DNA from: Symsagittifera roscoffensis
Taxonomy: Eukaryota > Xenacoelomorpha > Acoela > Convolutidae
Direction: 5' to 3'
Assembly: GCF_963678635.1 (NCBI RefSeq)
Contig: NC_087065.1
Location: 67,055,374-67,119,373 of the forward strand
DNA length: 64,000 nucleotides
A program made the translations under genes and the position numbers. Shown here one piece after another: positions 54,529-64,000 of the stretch. The notes below the pieces were generated by a model that saw only the letters and a program-made list of their open reading frames with translations, did not search any database and was not told the origin of the DNA. The stretch's first letter is position 1, and each line of letters begins with the position of its first letter.

Positions 54529-54821
54529 CTACTGAGCCAGACTCTGATTCAGTTCTTTCATGAGCTTCGATCCCACAACCATCTTCTCACAATTCACAGT
54601 CAGTTTTTTCTTCTCCAAGTCCACACTGACCAGAACTGGAGTGCCGGTTGAAGTTGTCACTCCAGAGAACGAGTACAACAGACGTGGTCCACTTTGAACA
54701 CTACAGGGCACTAAGCCGACATTGCAGACGGCATACACTCTCTTGAGGAGTTCACTCTCGTCTAAGTTTGCAGTTAGTGTGTCCAATTTGCACTCGTGTT
54801 CATTCATGCCCGTCAGTCTGC
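54529..54821 (-). CDS. AP3B: AP3B last exon: appendage C-terminus
   Basis: Acceptor TTCTCGTTTTGCAG. Encodes RLTGMNEHECKLDTLTANLD, VYAVCNVGLVP, VLVSVDLEKKKLTVNCEKMV and GSKLMKELNQSLAQ, stop TAG at 54529. The pattern matches the known AP-3 beta C-terminus. Confidence 0.9.
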
Positions 54822-55492
54822 CTGCAAAACGAGAAGAAGTGTAACTGATCACGAACAAAAATGAATCAAGAGAAGCCGAAAGAAACCATCAAGGAACAGA
54901 ACAAAAAAAGGAACAGAAATTACTTAAAATGCACAACTTTTTAAAGTCTATGGACTGAGTTTATAAAAATTTCTCAATATTTAAAATTGATACATCCACA
55001 GATACACACAGATGATAAGCCAAAATAAAACAATTCAAACTGGAAAATGGCCCGAATAACACCGATAAACAAAAAATATTGTCATAATTTTCGCAAGCAT
55101 ACCATAAGACAACTTGGCTAAAACGAATCAGCAAACAACTTTAACTCTTTCATTCAAAAACACTACAAAACCGGTGTAAAATGAGAGCTTTCGAAACCCC
55201 CTCTCCCAGTGGTCGGGACAATTAACACATTTCTGACCGCAAAATGAAACTCAGAGGCGAAGAGTACCTTCACATCTCTCGCGATACAACGCAAGCGTAG
55301 CACTGCAAGCTAGCGAATAGAAAAAGAGACAGCAATCGCTAAAGCGAATATATATATTTAATGCTGGAGGACGCCGATTGAAGTTGTTTTAAAAAACTTC
55401 AACTTTCGAATTTCCTAAAATATATATATGGCCCTAAGGCTCTTTGACTTTCAAGAAAAATTTGGTTGGAGCAGTATGTGTATGTTTAACTG

Positions 55493-55552
<60 letters not shown>

Positions 55553-58500
55553 TAAATATTTCAAACTTCCAAAAATATATATATGGCCTTACGGCTCTTT
55601 GACTTTCAAGAAAAACTTGGGTGGGGCAATTTGAGAAAGCTGGATCAATAGGTAACTTTCTAACTCCGTTGGGAAATCTGAACATTTAAAATCCACTTTC
55701 GAAACTAGAAGTCGTTCACGTTTTTCGTGACCTTTACACTTTTGCTGATCAATAGTGAAGTTTGCCTTTTTTTCAATAAACTGAACTTCGAAGTCAAACC
55801 GCAAAAAATCAAAATTGAGCGTTAACAAATTTTAAGGCTTTTTCTTGAAAAAAACCAAGACCTATACAAGAGTCTTCACTGCATCTATTCCTCTTGAAGA
55901 CAATTAAATCCTTGTAATTGAAAAACAAATAATATAATTTCATAGTTGACCTCTTATCGCCGATCATATAAACTTACTTTGTATAGCCTAAGACTCACTT
56001 TGTAAGGTCTAAGATTCACTTTTTATGGCCTAAGATTCACTTTGTATGGCCTAATATTCACTTTGTATGGCCTAAGACTCACTTTGTATGGCCTAAGACT
56101 TACTTTGTATAGCCAAAAACTCACATAATATGGTCGAAAACTCACTTTGTATGGCGGAGAAAGTGTGGTGTGAACAAGTGCATGGCCTCAACAGATCTCC
56201 AACTGTGCAGCTCAGTTGGACTGGGAACTGTTTGGTCTCACTGTCATTCACTGTACATGCAATGGTGAAGTGGGCCGGCTGGAGTGAGTCACAGAAGTCT
56301 ATTCCGATGTAGGCATTCTGTTGTTGACCGGGAGGAAGCTGTCCTATTTTGGGGAACTCATCCAAAGACATGCCAGCTGGCAACTTCTGAAATTACAAAA
56401 AAAAAACATGATTTAAAGTATCGCTTGCTAATCGCAAACCTCAATTTAGAAACAAAACAAGAATAACTGCGCACAATTGAATTTTAAGTGAACTAATACC
56501 TAACACTTCCTGAAAAAAAGCAACTTAAGCCTCAGCCATTTGAATAGACGGTTCGAACAAAGTTTTAACCAAAAGAAATAGATATTCGAATGTTTTAAAA
56601 ATAGTTATTTCCAAAATATATTTAGAAAAATTACTTTTGTAGTTTTTGAACTGACAAAAAACTGTCAAAAAACTGACATTTCAGGATCTAGAATTCTTTA
56701 AAGACTGATACGTTTTTAGTATTTAAATAACGTCCATATTATTCTTCATACCTGAGCACTTGGATTTATTTCAACTTTCGATATCTGCGTCTAACATTGT
56801 CAGTGATAAAAATCTTTGAAAAGTGAGGAGAAAATTTCGATATCACATTTTTGGACAGTTATTTTTTTAGTTAGATGTTTGCGTTTTAACCTTTTCGGTG
56901 ATAGAAATGTTTGAAAAGTGAGTGTTGTCAGTGGCTGTGTTGGCGAAGATCAGTTCCACGGACACCTTGTGCTCGTTGTATATGAATGGCTTGCGGGTGA
57001 ACCTGGCCTTCACTGACAGTCCCCGCCCCAACAGTCTGTTCAGCAACTCCACCTCCTTATGTGTCACGTGCAGGGCGGAGGGGGAGGAGACAAGCACTTC
57101 CAAACCCTCTGGCTAATAAAAGAAATACTGTCTATTAACAAATTGAGCCATTTCTCTACAGTTAGCGAGTCTTAAATCATTTATTTGGTTGTTGCAACAA
57201 ACAGAAGATTTTGCAAAGATGAACGGCTTCTACCAAACTTGGCAGTAACTTGATGAGTTTTATGGTGGCTGGCAAATAAGACGATAGCTGTTTAGACAAT
57301 TGTTGCCCTGTGGTCTTTCAGAAAATTTTAAAAATTCATTAAAAAGCTGATTGTTTTTTTTCTCTCGTTGTTTCAAAGTTTGCGTGTTTGTTTTTAAGAA
57401 AAACGTAACCAATCAGAAGACTGCAAACTTACTTATGCTTAATAGCTTGTCGTCTTATGTTCTGTCGCCTTTATTTCCTAGCACCGTGTGACTCAGTCAG
57501 CAAGCTTAATTTAAATATTTCGGTATTTATGAGTTCATATTCATCTAGAGTCGAAACGAGACGTTGAAAAATTAAGTTCATAGAATAACATGACAGAAAA
57601 GGTATCTGAGAGACTACTTTACTCATAGGCTGTAATGAACTACCTTTAACCAGTTATTGCTGATGGACGATGCAAAGTCATACAGACGAAGTGCAGTAAA
57701 ACACAATCATATAGATATTGTACCAGTTTTAGGAGAGTTCCTTGAAATTTCGCTCATCCCCTTTGCGAAAATGATAAATGATTGGTCCGCGCCGACTACT
57801 GTTAAAAAAATTCAAATAAATGATGTCCCAACAAGGTCTTAACTGCCAGTCTCTGTTGAGTTGATTTATTCTTAACATCGTGTCCTATTGTGTTTGAACG
57901 TTAGTCAGAAAAAAAATCTGCTGTCACTGAGTATATATTGTGGTGCCTGTCTCGGGAAGCATGGTTTACTTTAGCTGGCGAAAATGACATAACAAATGGG
58001 TGATTTATTACAATAGGTGGTAGCTGGATCGCTATTTGTTATACTTCGCTCATTATTTATAATTTATTTCAAAAGCCAAATTTTTAGGTGCAAGAAGTGT
58101 AAAAATTGAACTTTTGAAGAGCATTTCATTTGCCAGAGTAATATAATTGCAAAAACTATCTTATAGCATGTACAACTGATTGCAAATGAAATAACTATAT
58201 TCTGCATTATAGTTCTCAAACTTATTACATGCACTGTACTCAAAATTACCACCTATTGTAACATATCACCAACAATTGTCAGAGCAAACCAAATTCTCCT
58301 AGGTTGAATGCAGCGGCAAAGATGTACTTCGCAAACACAAGAAACAAAAACTAATTAGGAGGTTTCAGCTTATCACGAGTTGAGCGATACAATCAAATCA
58401 AAACATGCACTAGTTTTTTTACCAAGAAGGTCTCTGAAAACTAGCGCCTAGATATCGCGCGAGCGGTTAAAATTGTACACTAATAGCTCATTTCAACTTT

Positions 58501-61500
58501 GAAAAAATGCCTTTTCCTCGTCTAGGATTTTCGCGTAGAAATTGAAGTGATTTGAAACATGAGCAGTTCAATAACGCAAGTCTATTGCATGCAAAATATC
58601 GTCCTCTCGCGCACGCCAGTGCAATTTTTGTTTCTTTTGTTACTCCGATATGATCTTTATTCAATATCAAACGAATTAAGAAATCAAAACAAGACTGCTC
58701 GTATAAGGGCGCAGCCCTGAATATCCTTCAGGCTAATCTGGTAGTTTTTTGGTTAAACCATAAAAATCCAAAAAAAAAGATTCTAAAAGATTCATTTTTT
58801 TGCAGATTTTACCCCTACACGGAATTTTAGGTAAAAAATGATTTTTTATTTACATCCATCAACGCGTTAGTTGGACCAATTAGCGTGCCTCAAAAGGATT
58901 GCAATTGAATTAAGAGCTGGAATAATAGGCTGCTTATGCTACGCGTTAATGGAAAACAAGTAGAGCGCGCATTATATTATGATAAGTGGTGATTTTAAAA
59001 CACCCTTAACTATGTAGATTTTTAATTTTGCTCTCAAGGCGTTAATTACGTTGAGATGTGTTTCAATGTTAAATGAAATAAGAAATCAAAACAAAAAAGT
59101 CCGTCAAAAATTGTTAGTTAAAATATCGAAATTTGTCCGGAGACAAAAACACCGAGTCCAAATATTTCACCATTTTCTTCGAAAGTCAAAACAAATAAGT
59201 GAGGAGTGCATCGCACTGAGGGCTTGAACACTAAGAAAAGGTCTGCTTCAAAAAATAGACAAAATATGAGAGAAAAACCACCCCAAAATAATTATCTAAC
59301 TCTTAGTAATGATCTTTAAGGTAACCAAAAACGCAGCTTTTACTCACGCCACATTGTAAAAGTGAAGGAGTCTAAAATTGAAAGCCCCTCAAAAAATAAA
59401 ACATAGCCAACAGACAGTTGAAAAAGAGACAATGCAGGCAAGAAAACAGAAAACAAATACTGACTTCGAATTTCCAAGAAAAAAACTTGGCTTTAAAGCT
59501 CTTGATTGACACAATTTTGATTAAATTAGCCCAATTTGAGGAGACTGGATCAATAGGTAAAACTTATTTTGCTGTCAAATCTGATAAATAATTTCCATTT
59601 TCGAAATTAGAAGTTGATCGCGTTTTTCATGACCTTTACAATTTGCTGTTCGATAGAGGAGTTTGCATTCCTTTAAAGAAAGGAAAGGAACTGAACTTGA
59701 AAATAAATCACAAGTTGAGTCGCTGAAAAGTACATTTGAGCCTGAAAAAATTTTTGAGACTTCTGAAAAAAATCATCACGACCTTTATAAGAGTCTAAAC
59801 TACGTTCATCTACTCTTAAGAAGATCAGCTAAAAAAGGAGTCTTATGCCGAAAACGGGAACCTCTTAAGATGAAGTAAAAAAGGAAAGCGTATTTTAAGC
59901 TATTTCAATTCGCTACATGTGTTTGTGTGCAAAGATATTTCGTCCTATGGCAGTTTTCATCATTTAAAAAAAAATTAGAAAAATGTTCAACTGTTCAACA
60001 AAACAGCAGATTTCGTCTCATTTATCAAAACAACTACCATTTTTCACTCCAATTCAATAAATATTATCCGGCTGATACGTGTGCCCACCGCCATGCAGCT
60101 TGGAGTAAACTTTTGGAAAGGGAAATTTTTCTGCTATAGGAAAAACTCCGCCAACAAAATTTATTGGGATGAAATCTGTGCCAAACAACTTTACATAAAA
60201 GTCAAGTTTGCCATGGTAATTTTACCACAAAGGGAATGATGTTTCCTTCTTTCGTTGAATTTTTTACAATCTGTATCGAATCTACACTCTAAACCTCTAA
60301 ACGCGAGCAGATACTGCTGTGCACTAATACATGCAAAAACTAGAAGACAATGAAGTTGTTATAATTCTAACAGACGTAAATTCGAACCAAAATATACAAT
60401 TTGAAAATATACTTCCATTTAATTAAAGATAAAAATATTAAATTAAATAATTTATAAATACACGCTTCGTATTTGGTAATTAACCAATTCAAACAAATAA
60501 CAGGAGACATGGATGCCTTTATTCGCAAAAACATGCAATATGTGCAGATTCTTTGTTTCTAGACACAATATTCAATTTATAGCACCGGGTAAAACGAGAA
60601 TTTCGCCCAAATATGTGGTTATATTTCAGTCTGAAACAAGACAACAAAAACGCAAAAAGAAACTGTGCACGCTGCTATTGTGATGCTTCTAAGAGATGAA
60701 TTAAACAAACATTTCGCTATTTTCAGAATGAAACTACTAAGCAAACGGGAGTAAATTTGAGTACATTTAGGGTCAAGTGAGTCATGGAGATGACTACAAA
60801 CACGCTCACAACACAGTGCTGCGGATCAACCAACTGATACGCATCAAGCAAGTACCAACACACTTTTTGACAAGTGAGCACCCGGGAAAACTGACAGGAT
60901 TACTAGTACTATTGCATCCAGCTATAACTCAATGATAACTAGTATTAACTAAGGAGCTAACTACCTAAACTACTCGCCATTCAAAGTATATTTAAGTCTC
61001 AAAAAATAACTTTCCCGCTGAAGGATACAAGCTCCGAATATTAGAACTAAAAGGCGTAAATTTCAAATTAAAAGGTGAAGGTTTTCCGCAGCAGCTGCGT
61101 CGTCATGGCATGTCGTCGTCCTTCCATTCACTTAATCGACTACATTGTTTCGCTTTAGCATTTGATTAACTTAACTTTGATGAAATTGCAAATGATCGTC
61201 TGAGACTAAAACCAAGTCATAACGTGCAAATTTTGATTGATGTATTGTAATGCTTGTTCATCGATCTTCGCATATTTTGAAGACTACTTTTGTTTTCAAA
61301 ATTCTGTTCACGTTAAGTCTTAATTAAGGTCTATCCGATCAACCCCACAACGAGGAGTCCAAAGATGACCCATCTTTTTGAGAACCGTTGCTGTTTGACC
61401 CTTTAGAGGATGTAACACCATTGGCCATGTGTTCTGACCCTTGAAAAATAGTTCTGAAGTCTTTGTAATCTACTTTAGCCGCTGCAACGCTTGATGACTT

Positions 61501-63645
61501 AGATGAGGCAGCACCCCCGAACAAGATTTTATCGACTGACTCTATACCGTTGTCTCCGGCCGAAGACTGGCTCGAAACTGTACGCGCTGATGCCGACGAA
61601 GCTGCTGCGGATTTCGCATGTCTACTTACACCCGAGCCCGATGCCGATCCAGCAACAGATGTCGGAGTTCCGGGAACATTGCCCATTCCGCGGTCTTCTG
61701 AAGTCTGTGAGATCATAGTCGGCAGCATTGGTTTGCCTCTCATTGGCTGCGAAGACGCTTTTGACGCATCACCTGAACCACGTGAAATAAGTTACTACGG
61801 CCAGAAATAAATTTAGAAACAGACGATTTCAAAGTATAAAAGAAAAAAGTATACCACAAAATTTGGACAGAATTCAGATTGCAGAGGGATTTAGGGGGGA
61901 AATTAATAGTAATTTGTAACCTGAAGGCAGTGAGGAGGACGGCTCATCGTCGAAAGTGAGCAAAGTTGCTTCTTCCACAACACTCGACACTTCTTCAGAT
62001 ATTTCAACATCCTCCTAAAACAAAGACACTTTTTGTGTTCAGATGAGAGAATTTTTCATTAAGTGCAGTTTACAGTTATCTCATCTATACCTGTGCATGC
62101 AACGTTCTTGATTTGATGTATGAAACAATGATTTCAATTTTATTTACCTTTTTCTTAGCAGATTTGTTCTTTCCTTTGGATGATTTCGGATCTTCTTTCT
62201 TATTCTGTTTCTTGGTAGCTTTCCTCGAGTCTTTTTGCGAATCTTCAGAGTTCTCTGCTGACTCGGAGTCTGACTTCGATACTGACACTGTTTTCTTTGG
62301 TTTGGCTGCTTTTGAAGGAGAACTGCGGTTGGAACTAATTAGAGAGGGCGTGCTAGCTTTGCTTGCTGGACCTCCATTTTGCTTTCCTTTCGGAACTGAT
62401 TTTTTGCTTTGAACTGCTTTGGAGTCCTGCAAAAGAACCATAACTTGACAGAACAAATAGATGATTCAGTAAAAACACTTAAACTCAAAAACAATCATCC
62501 ATTCATTAATCTATGAACAAAACTATAAATGGAGCGGTGAACAAAAGGAAATTCTTTGGAACATTATGAACAATTTAGAAAAGATTAAAGAATAGCTTCT
62601 GATACATTTTCTAACGGTTACACTTAAAAAATACAATAGGTTCAGTAGAAGGAAAAAACTCACATCTTCATCTGAACTCTCTTCGTCTTCGTCACTTGCA
62701 TCTTCATTTTCATCCGAATCGTCCTCTACCTTTTTGTTTTTCGATGCCTCTTTCGCTTTGACTTTATCGTTTTTCACCTTCGGTGACTTCTCGTCCTCGC
62801 TGTCATCGTCCGATTTGCGTCCCGAATACTCCTCCTCAGACTCATCATCGTCGTCCTCGTCCGATTCCTCATCATCCCCGTCTTCCTCCTCTTCGCTTTC
62901 GTCTTTCTTCTTCTTTTCCACTTTGGTCTTCACGTTTCCTTTTTCCTTCGAGGCCAGAGAGGAGGACTTTCCTTTTACGGGCTTCGTACTCTTCGCGTCT
63001 TCTTCCTCACTTCCACTTCCACTTCCGCTGTCGTCTTCATCCTCTTCTTCTTCTTCTTCTTCAGATGACTCGTCTTCTTCCTCTGATTCCTCTTCTTCTT
63101 CACTCTCTTTTCCATCTTCAGACTCGTCATCATCTGCAACTTACAACTTTTAGACTCTCACCTAAGTATATCTTTGTTCTTGTCACAATAAGAAAAAGTC
63201 AAGTCATTATCATGACAAAATGTATGCCAAAAGATAATCCCAGAGTCTCAAAATGAACTAAGTCCGTTATTTATCAACGCTCTGTGAAACTAGTCTGTGA
63301 AAACAAAGTCCGGTATTTATTAATGCTTTGTGAACTCAATAAAGGTTGCTTCAGTTGATTGTTTCTTTTGTTTGAACAAAATTGAAAACAAATTAACTGT
63401 TATCTAACCATCCGAGTAGAAACTCTTTGGCTTTTTCTTCGTCTTGCCACCCTTGTCAGTTTTAGACGACTTCGTGTCTGGCTCTCGCTCGTAGAACGAG
63501 GGTGTCGGCGTTGGTTCCGGGGGTAGTTCCACATTCCTAACCGAAGCATCTGGTTTCTCTGTCGGCCAATCCGGAAGCTCCTCGTAGCCTTCACACCGCT
63601 GGTTCAGATAGTGTGACAAGGTGTTCATTCTGAACTCGTTCCGAG
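54529..63645 (-). CDS. AP3B: AP-3 complex beta subunit, 3' part (hinge and appendage)
   Basis: AP-3 beta is a large subunit of the AP-3 adaptor, which sorts membrane cargo to lysosomes and related organelles. Exons on the minus strand: 63409-63645, 62664-63133, 62148-62426, 61921-62014, 61630-61772, 56891-57112, 56146-56386, 54529-54821. Every junction keeps the frame. The first visible exon (NTLSHYLNQRCEGYEELPDW, SVRNVEL) is the conserved end of the trunk. Exons 2-5 form the acidic Ser/Glu/Asp hinge and a Ser/Lys-rich stretch. The last three form the appendage (FIYNEHKVSVELIF, KLPAGMSLDEFP, GIDFCDS, RLTGMNE) and end NQSLAQ. The N-terminal trunk exons lie beyond 64000. Vertebrates have AP3B1 and AP3B2; the paralogue cannot be told here. 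Confidence 0.9.
55495..55548. repeat. (TA)n microsatellite
   Basis: About 27 TA units in the last AP3B intron. Confidence 0.95.
55590..55830. repeat. Dispersed repeat, copy 2
   Basis: Shared with 59500-59760 and, inverted, 46480-46670. A short direct repeat (GGCTCTTTGACTTTCAAG) also occurs at about 55439 and 55592, on either side of the TA microsatellite. Confidence 0.55.
55972..56160 (-). repeat. 21-bp minisatellite made of the exon end and its splice donor
   Basis: Nine imperfect 21-bp units. The first (56140-56160) is the actual exon/intron junction; the rest lie in the intron. On the minus strand most units read GGCCATACAAAGTGAGT, so each repeats the exon end and a consensus-like 5' splice site. 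Confidence 0.8.
56146..56386 (-). CDS. AP3B: AP3B exon: appendage middle part
   Basis: Acceptor TTGTAATTTCAG. Encodes KLPAGMSLDEFPKIG, YIGIDFCDSLQPAHF and CTVGDLLRP. Donor ATACAAA|GTGAGT; this junction is multiplied in the downstream intron. Confidence 0.9.
56891..57112 (-). CDS. AP3B: AP3B exon: appendage N-terminal part
   Basis: Acceptor TCTTTTATTAG. Encodes PEGLEVLVSSPSALHVTHKE, LLGRGLSVKARF, FIYNEHKVSVELIFAN and HFSNISITEK. Donor AAG|GTTAAA. Confidence 0.88.
57113..61338 (-). other. AP3B intron with dispersed repeats
   Basis: AT-rich. About 58880-59185 shares blocks (TCCGTCAAAAAT, TCGAAATTTGTC) with 1330-1605. About 59500-59760 is a copy of the dispersed repeat at 55590. Small plus-strand frames (for example 57657-57842) show no recognisable domain. 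Confidence 0.5.
59500..59760. repeat. Dispersed repeat, copy 3
   Basis: Parallels 55590-55830: GGATCAATAGGTAA, TCGAAA(T/C)TAGAAGT, TTTTTC(A/G)TGACCTTTACA. Inside an AP3B intron. Confidence 0.55.
61339..61629 (-). CDS. AP3B: Possible alternative 3' end of AP3B (read-through of donor)
   Basis: Directly after the strong GTAAGT donor the frame stays open for 96 more codons, Ser/Ala/Gly-rich (SAAASSASA, SVDKILFGGAASS, VDYKDFRTIF), and ends DSSLWG. Base composition looks coding. If the intron is retained, the protein would lack the appendage. It could also be a chance extension. Confidence 0.35.
   Translation of the reverse strand, partial: VSRHAKSAAASSASARTVSSQSSAGDNGIESVDKILFGGAASSKSSSVAAAKVDYKDFRTIFQGSEHMANGVTSSKGSNSNGSQKDGSSLDSSLWG
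61630..61772 (-). CDS. AP3B: AP3B exon: linker before appendage
   Basis: Acceptor ACGTGGTTCAG. 47 codons (GDASKASSQPMRGKPM through AGSASGSG). Donor GGT|GTAAGT at 61629 fits the phase of the next exon at 57112. The frame also stays open past the donor to a stop at 61339. Confidence 0.68.
61921..62014 (-). CDS. AP3B: AP3B exon: hinge end
   Basis: Acceptor TTTGTTTTAG. Encodes EDVEISEEVSSVVEEATLL and TFDDEPSSSLPS. Donor CAG|GTTACA. Confidence 0.75.
62148..62426 (-). CDS. AP3B: AP3B exon: Ser/Lys-rich hinge
   Basis: Acceptor GGTTCTTTTGCAG. 93 codons with STPSLISSNRSSPSK, SVSKSDSESAENSED and a Lys-rich end. Donor AAG|GTAAAT. Confidence 0.82.
62664..63133 (-). CDS. AP3B: AP3B exon: acidic Ser/Glu/Asp hinge
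   Basis: Acceptor GTAAGTTGCAG. 156 codons, mostly Glu, Asp, Ser and Lys in runs, typical of the phosphorylated AP-3 beta hinge. The repetitive codons resemble a trinucleotide microsatellite. Donor GAT|GTGAGT. Confidence 0.85.
63409..63645 (-). CDS. AP3B: AP3B exon: end of trunk, start of hinge
   Basis: Acceptor ATTCTTTGCAG. Encodes RNEFRMNTLSHYLN and LPDWPTEKPDASVRNVEL, then a basic stretch ending KSFYSDG. Donor G|GTTAGA. Confidence 0.88.
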
Positions 63646-64000
63646 CTGCAAAGAATTAATTTAATTTTCATGCGACCAGGGCAGTTGGAATCTTAACAAA
63701 TGTTATTGGATGCAGACGGATTTAACTATGAATTACACAATGAACTCTGAAAGTAATCCGATTGTCTCAATACTTGGTTGGCTATTGTTCCCAAAAGCTC
63801 ATTTATATGAGCCAAGTGATTTGGTTTGGCATTAGCTTGGGATTTTAAAAAGACGATACTAACGTCTGCACAAATATTTAAACTATGAATTTATTTGAAA
63901 CTCAGCAAAATGGGCAAAAGCCAACAGACTGAAGGGAACGAAAAATAACAGAACGTTTCGATTAAAAAAAAACATATCATGTAGAATTGGCGTCTGTAGA
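63646..64000 (-). other. AP3B intron at window edge
   Basis: AT-rich intron upstream of the first visible exon. No further exon recognised. Confidence 0.5.

Noticed and set aside
55972-56160. Short regular repeats resembling a CRISPR array
   Set aside because: The units abut at 21 bp without spacers and lie in an animal intron; this is a minisatellite.
57657-57842. Plus-strand 61-codon ORF inside an AP3B intron
   Set aside because: No recognisable domain, no splice context and no second copy to test for selection.
61503-61810. Plus-strand ORFs near 61.5-61.8 kb
   Set aside because: They lie opposite the AP3B linker exon and show no domain; codon bias of the real strand explains them.
62734-63256. 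Plus-strand Ser-rich and Arg/His-rich ORFs over the AP3B hinge
   Set aside because: They are complements of the repetitive Glu/Asp/Ser codons of the real exon on the minus strand.

Overview
This window is nuclear DNA of an animal: it holds split genes with canonical introns, an AP-3 adaptor subunit gene, a four-pass membrane protein gene and large LTR retrotransposons. Noncoding and retroelement DNA is strongly AT-rich, while the host exons use many G/C-ending codons. I could not place the species; an invertebrate fits best.

Layout: (1) 1-1866, flank with short inverted-repeat transposons (MITEs). (2) 1871-20826, element A, an LTR retrotransposon of about 19.0 kb on the minus strand with 409-bp LTRs and a 4-bp target duplication (ATGT). 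(3) 21442-47861, a plus-strand tetraspan gene, about 299 codons in six exons. Its 23-kb first intron holds MITEs, a LINE fragment and (4) element B, 26358-44538, about 18.2 kb, minus strand, target duplication CTGT. (5) 47862-54528, a convergent intergenic region with degenerate ~168-bp tandem repeats in two opposed arrays. (6) 54529-63645, minus strand, eight 3' exons of the AP-3 beta subunit gene (hinge and C-terminal appendage); the 5' part lies beyond the window.

Elements A and B are the main point. Both carry Ty3/gypsy-type gag-protease-RT-RNase H-integrase. Downstream of pol come about 8 kb of further ORFs in the same order in both copies: a small multipass membrane protein, a Pro/Ser/Thr-rich protein, an envelope-like glycoprotein with signal peptide and membrane anchor that resembles the chuvirus (Jingchuvirales) type, and a ~600-codon 3' ORF of unknown function. 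The last gene junctions overlap (13 nt, then ATGA) in both copies. Where I compared blocks of the two copies, synonymous changes dominate, so these extra ORFs were under selection. Both copies are now broken. A keeps the RT YLDD box and the integrase DDE triad but has frameshifts. B has lost about 620 bp of the RT core and an integrase catalytic Asp. Conserved noncoding structures include a hairpin cluster in the 5' leader, a 76-nt identical GC-rich island in the 3' region and a 13-bp-arm palindrome in the LTR.

Host genes: AP-3 beta is a subunit of the AP-3 complex that sorts cargo to lysosome-related organelles. Its exon phases join perfectly across all eight exons. A 21-bp minisatellite in one intron is a multiplied copy of the adjoining exon end and splice donor. 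No RNA genes or CRISPR arrays were seen.
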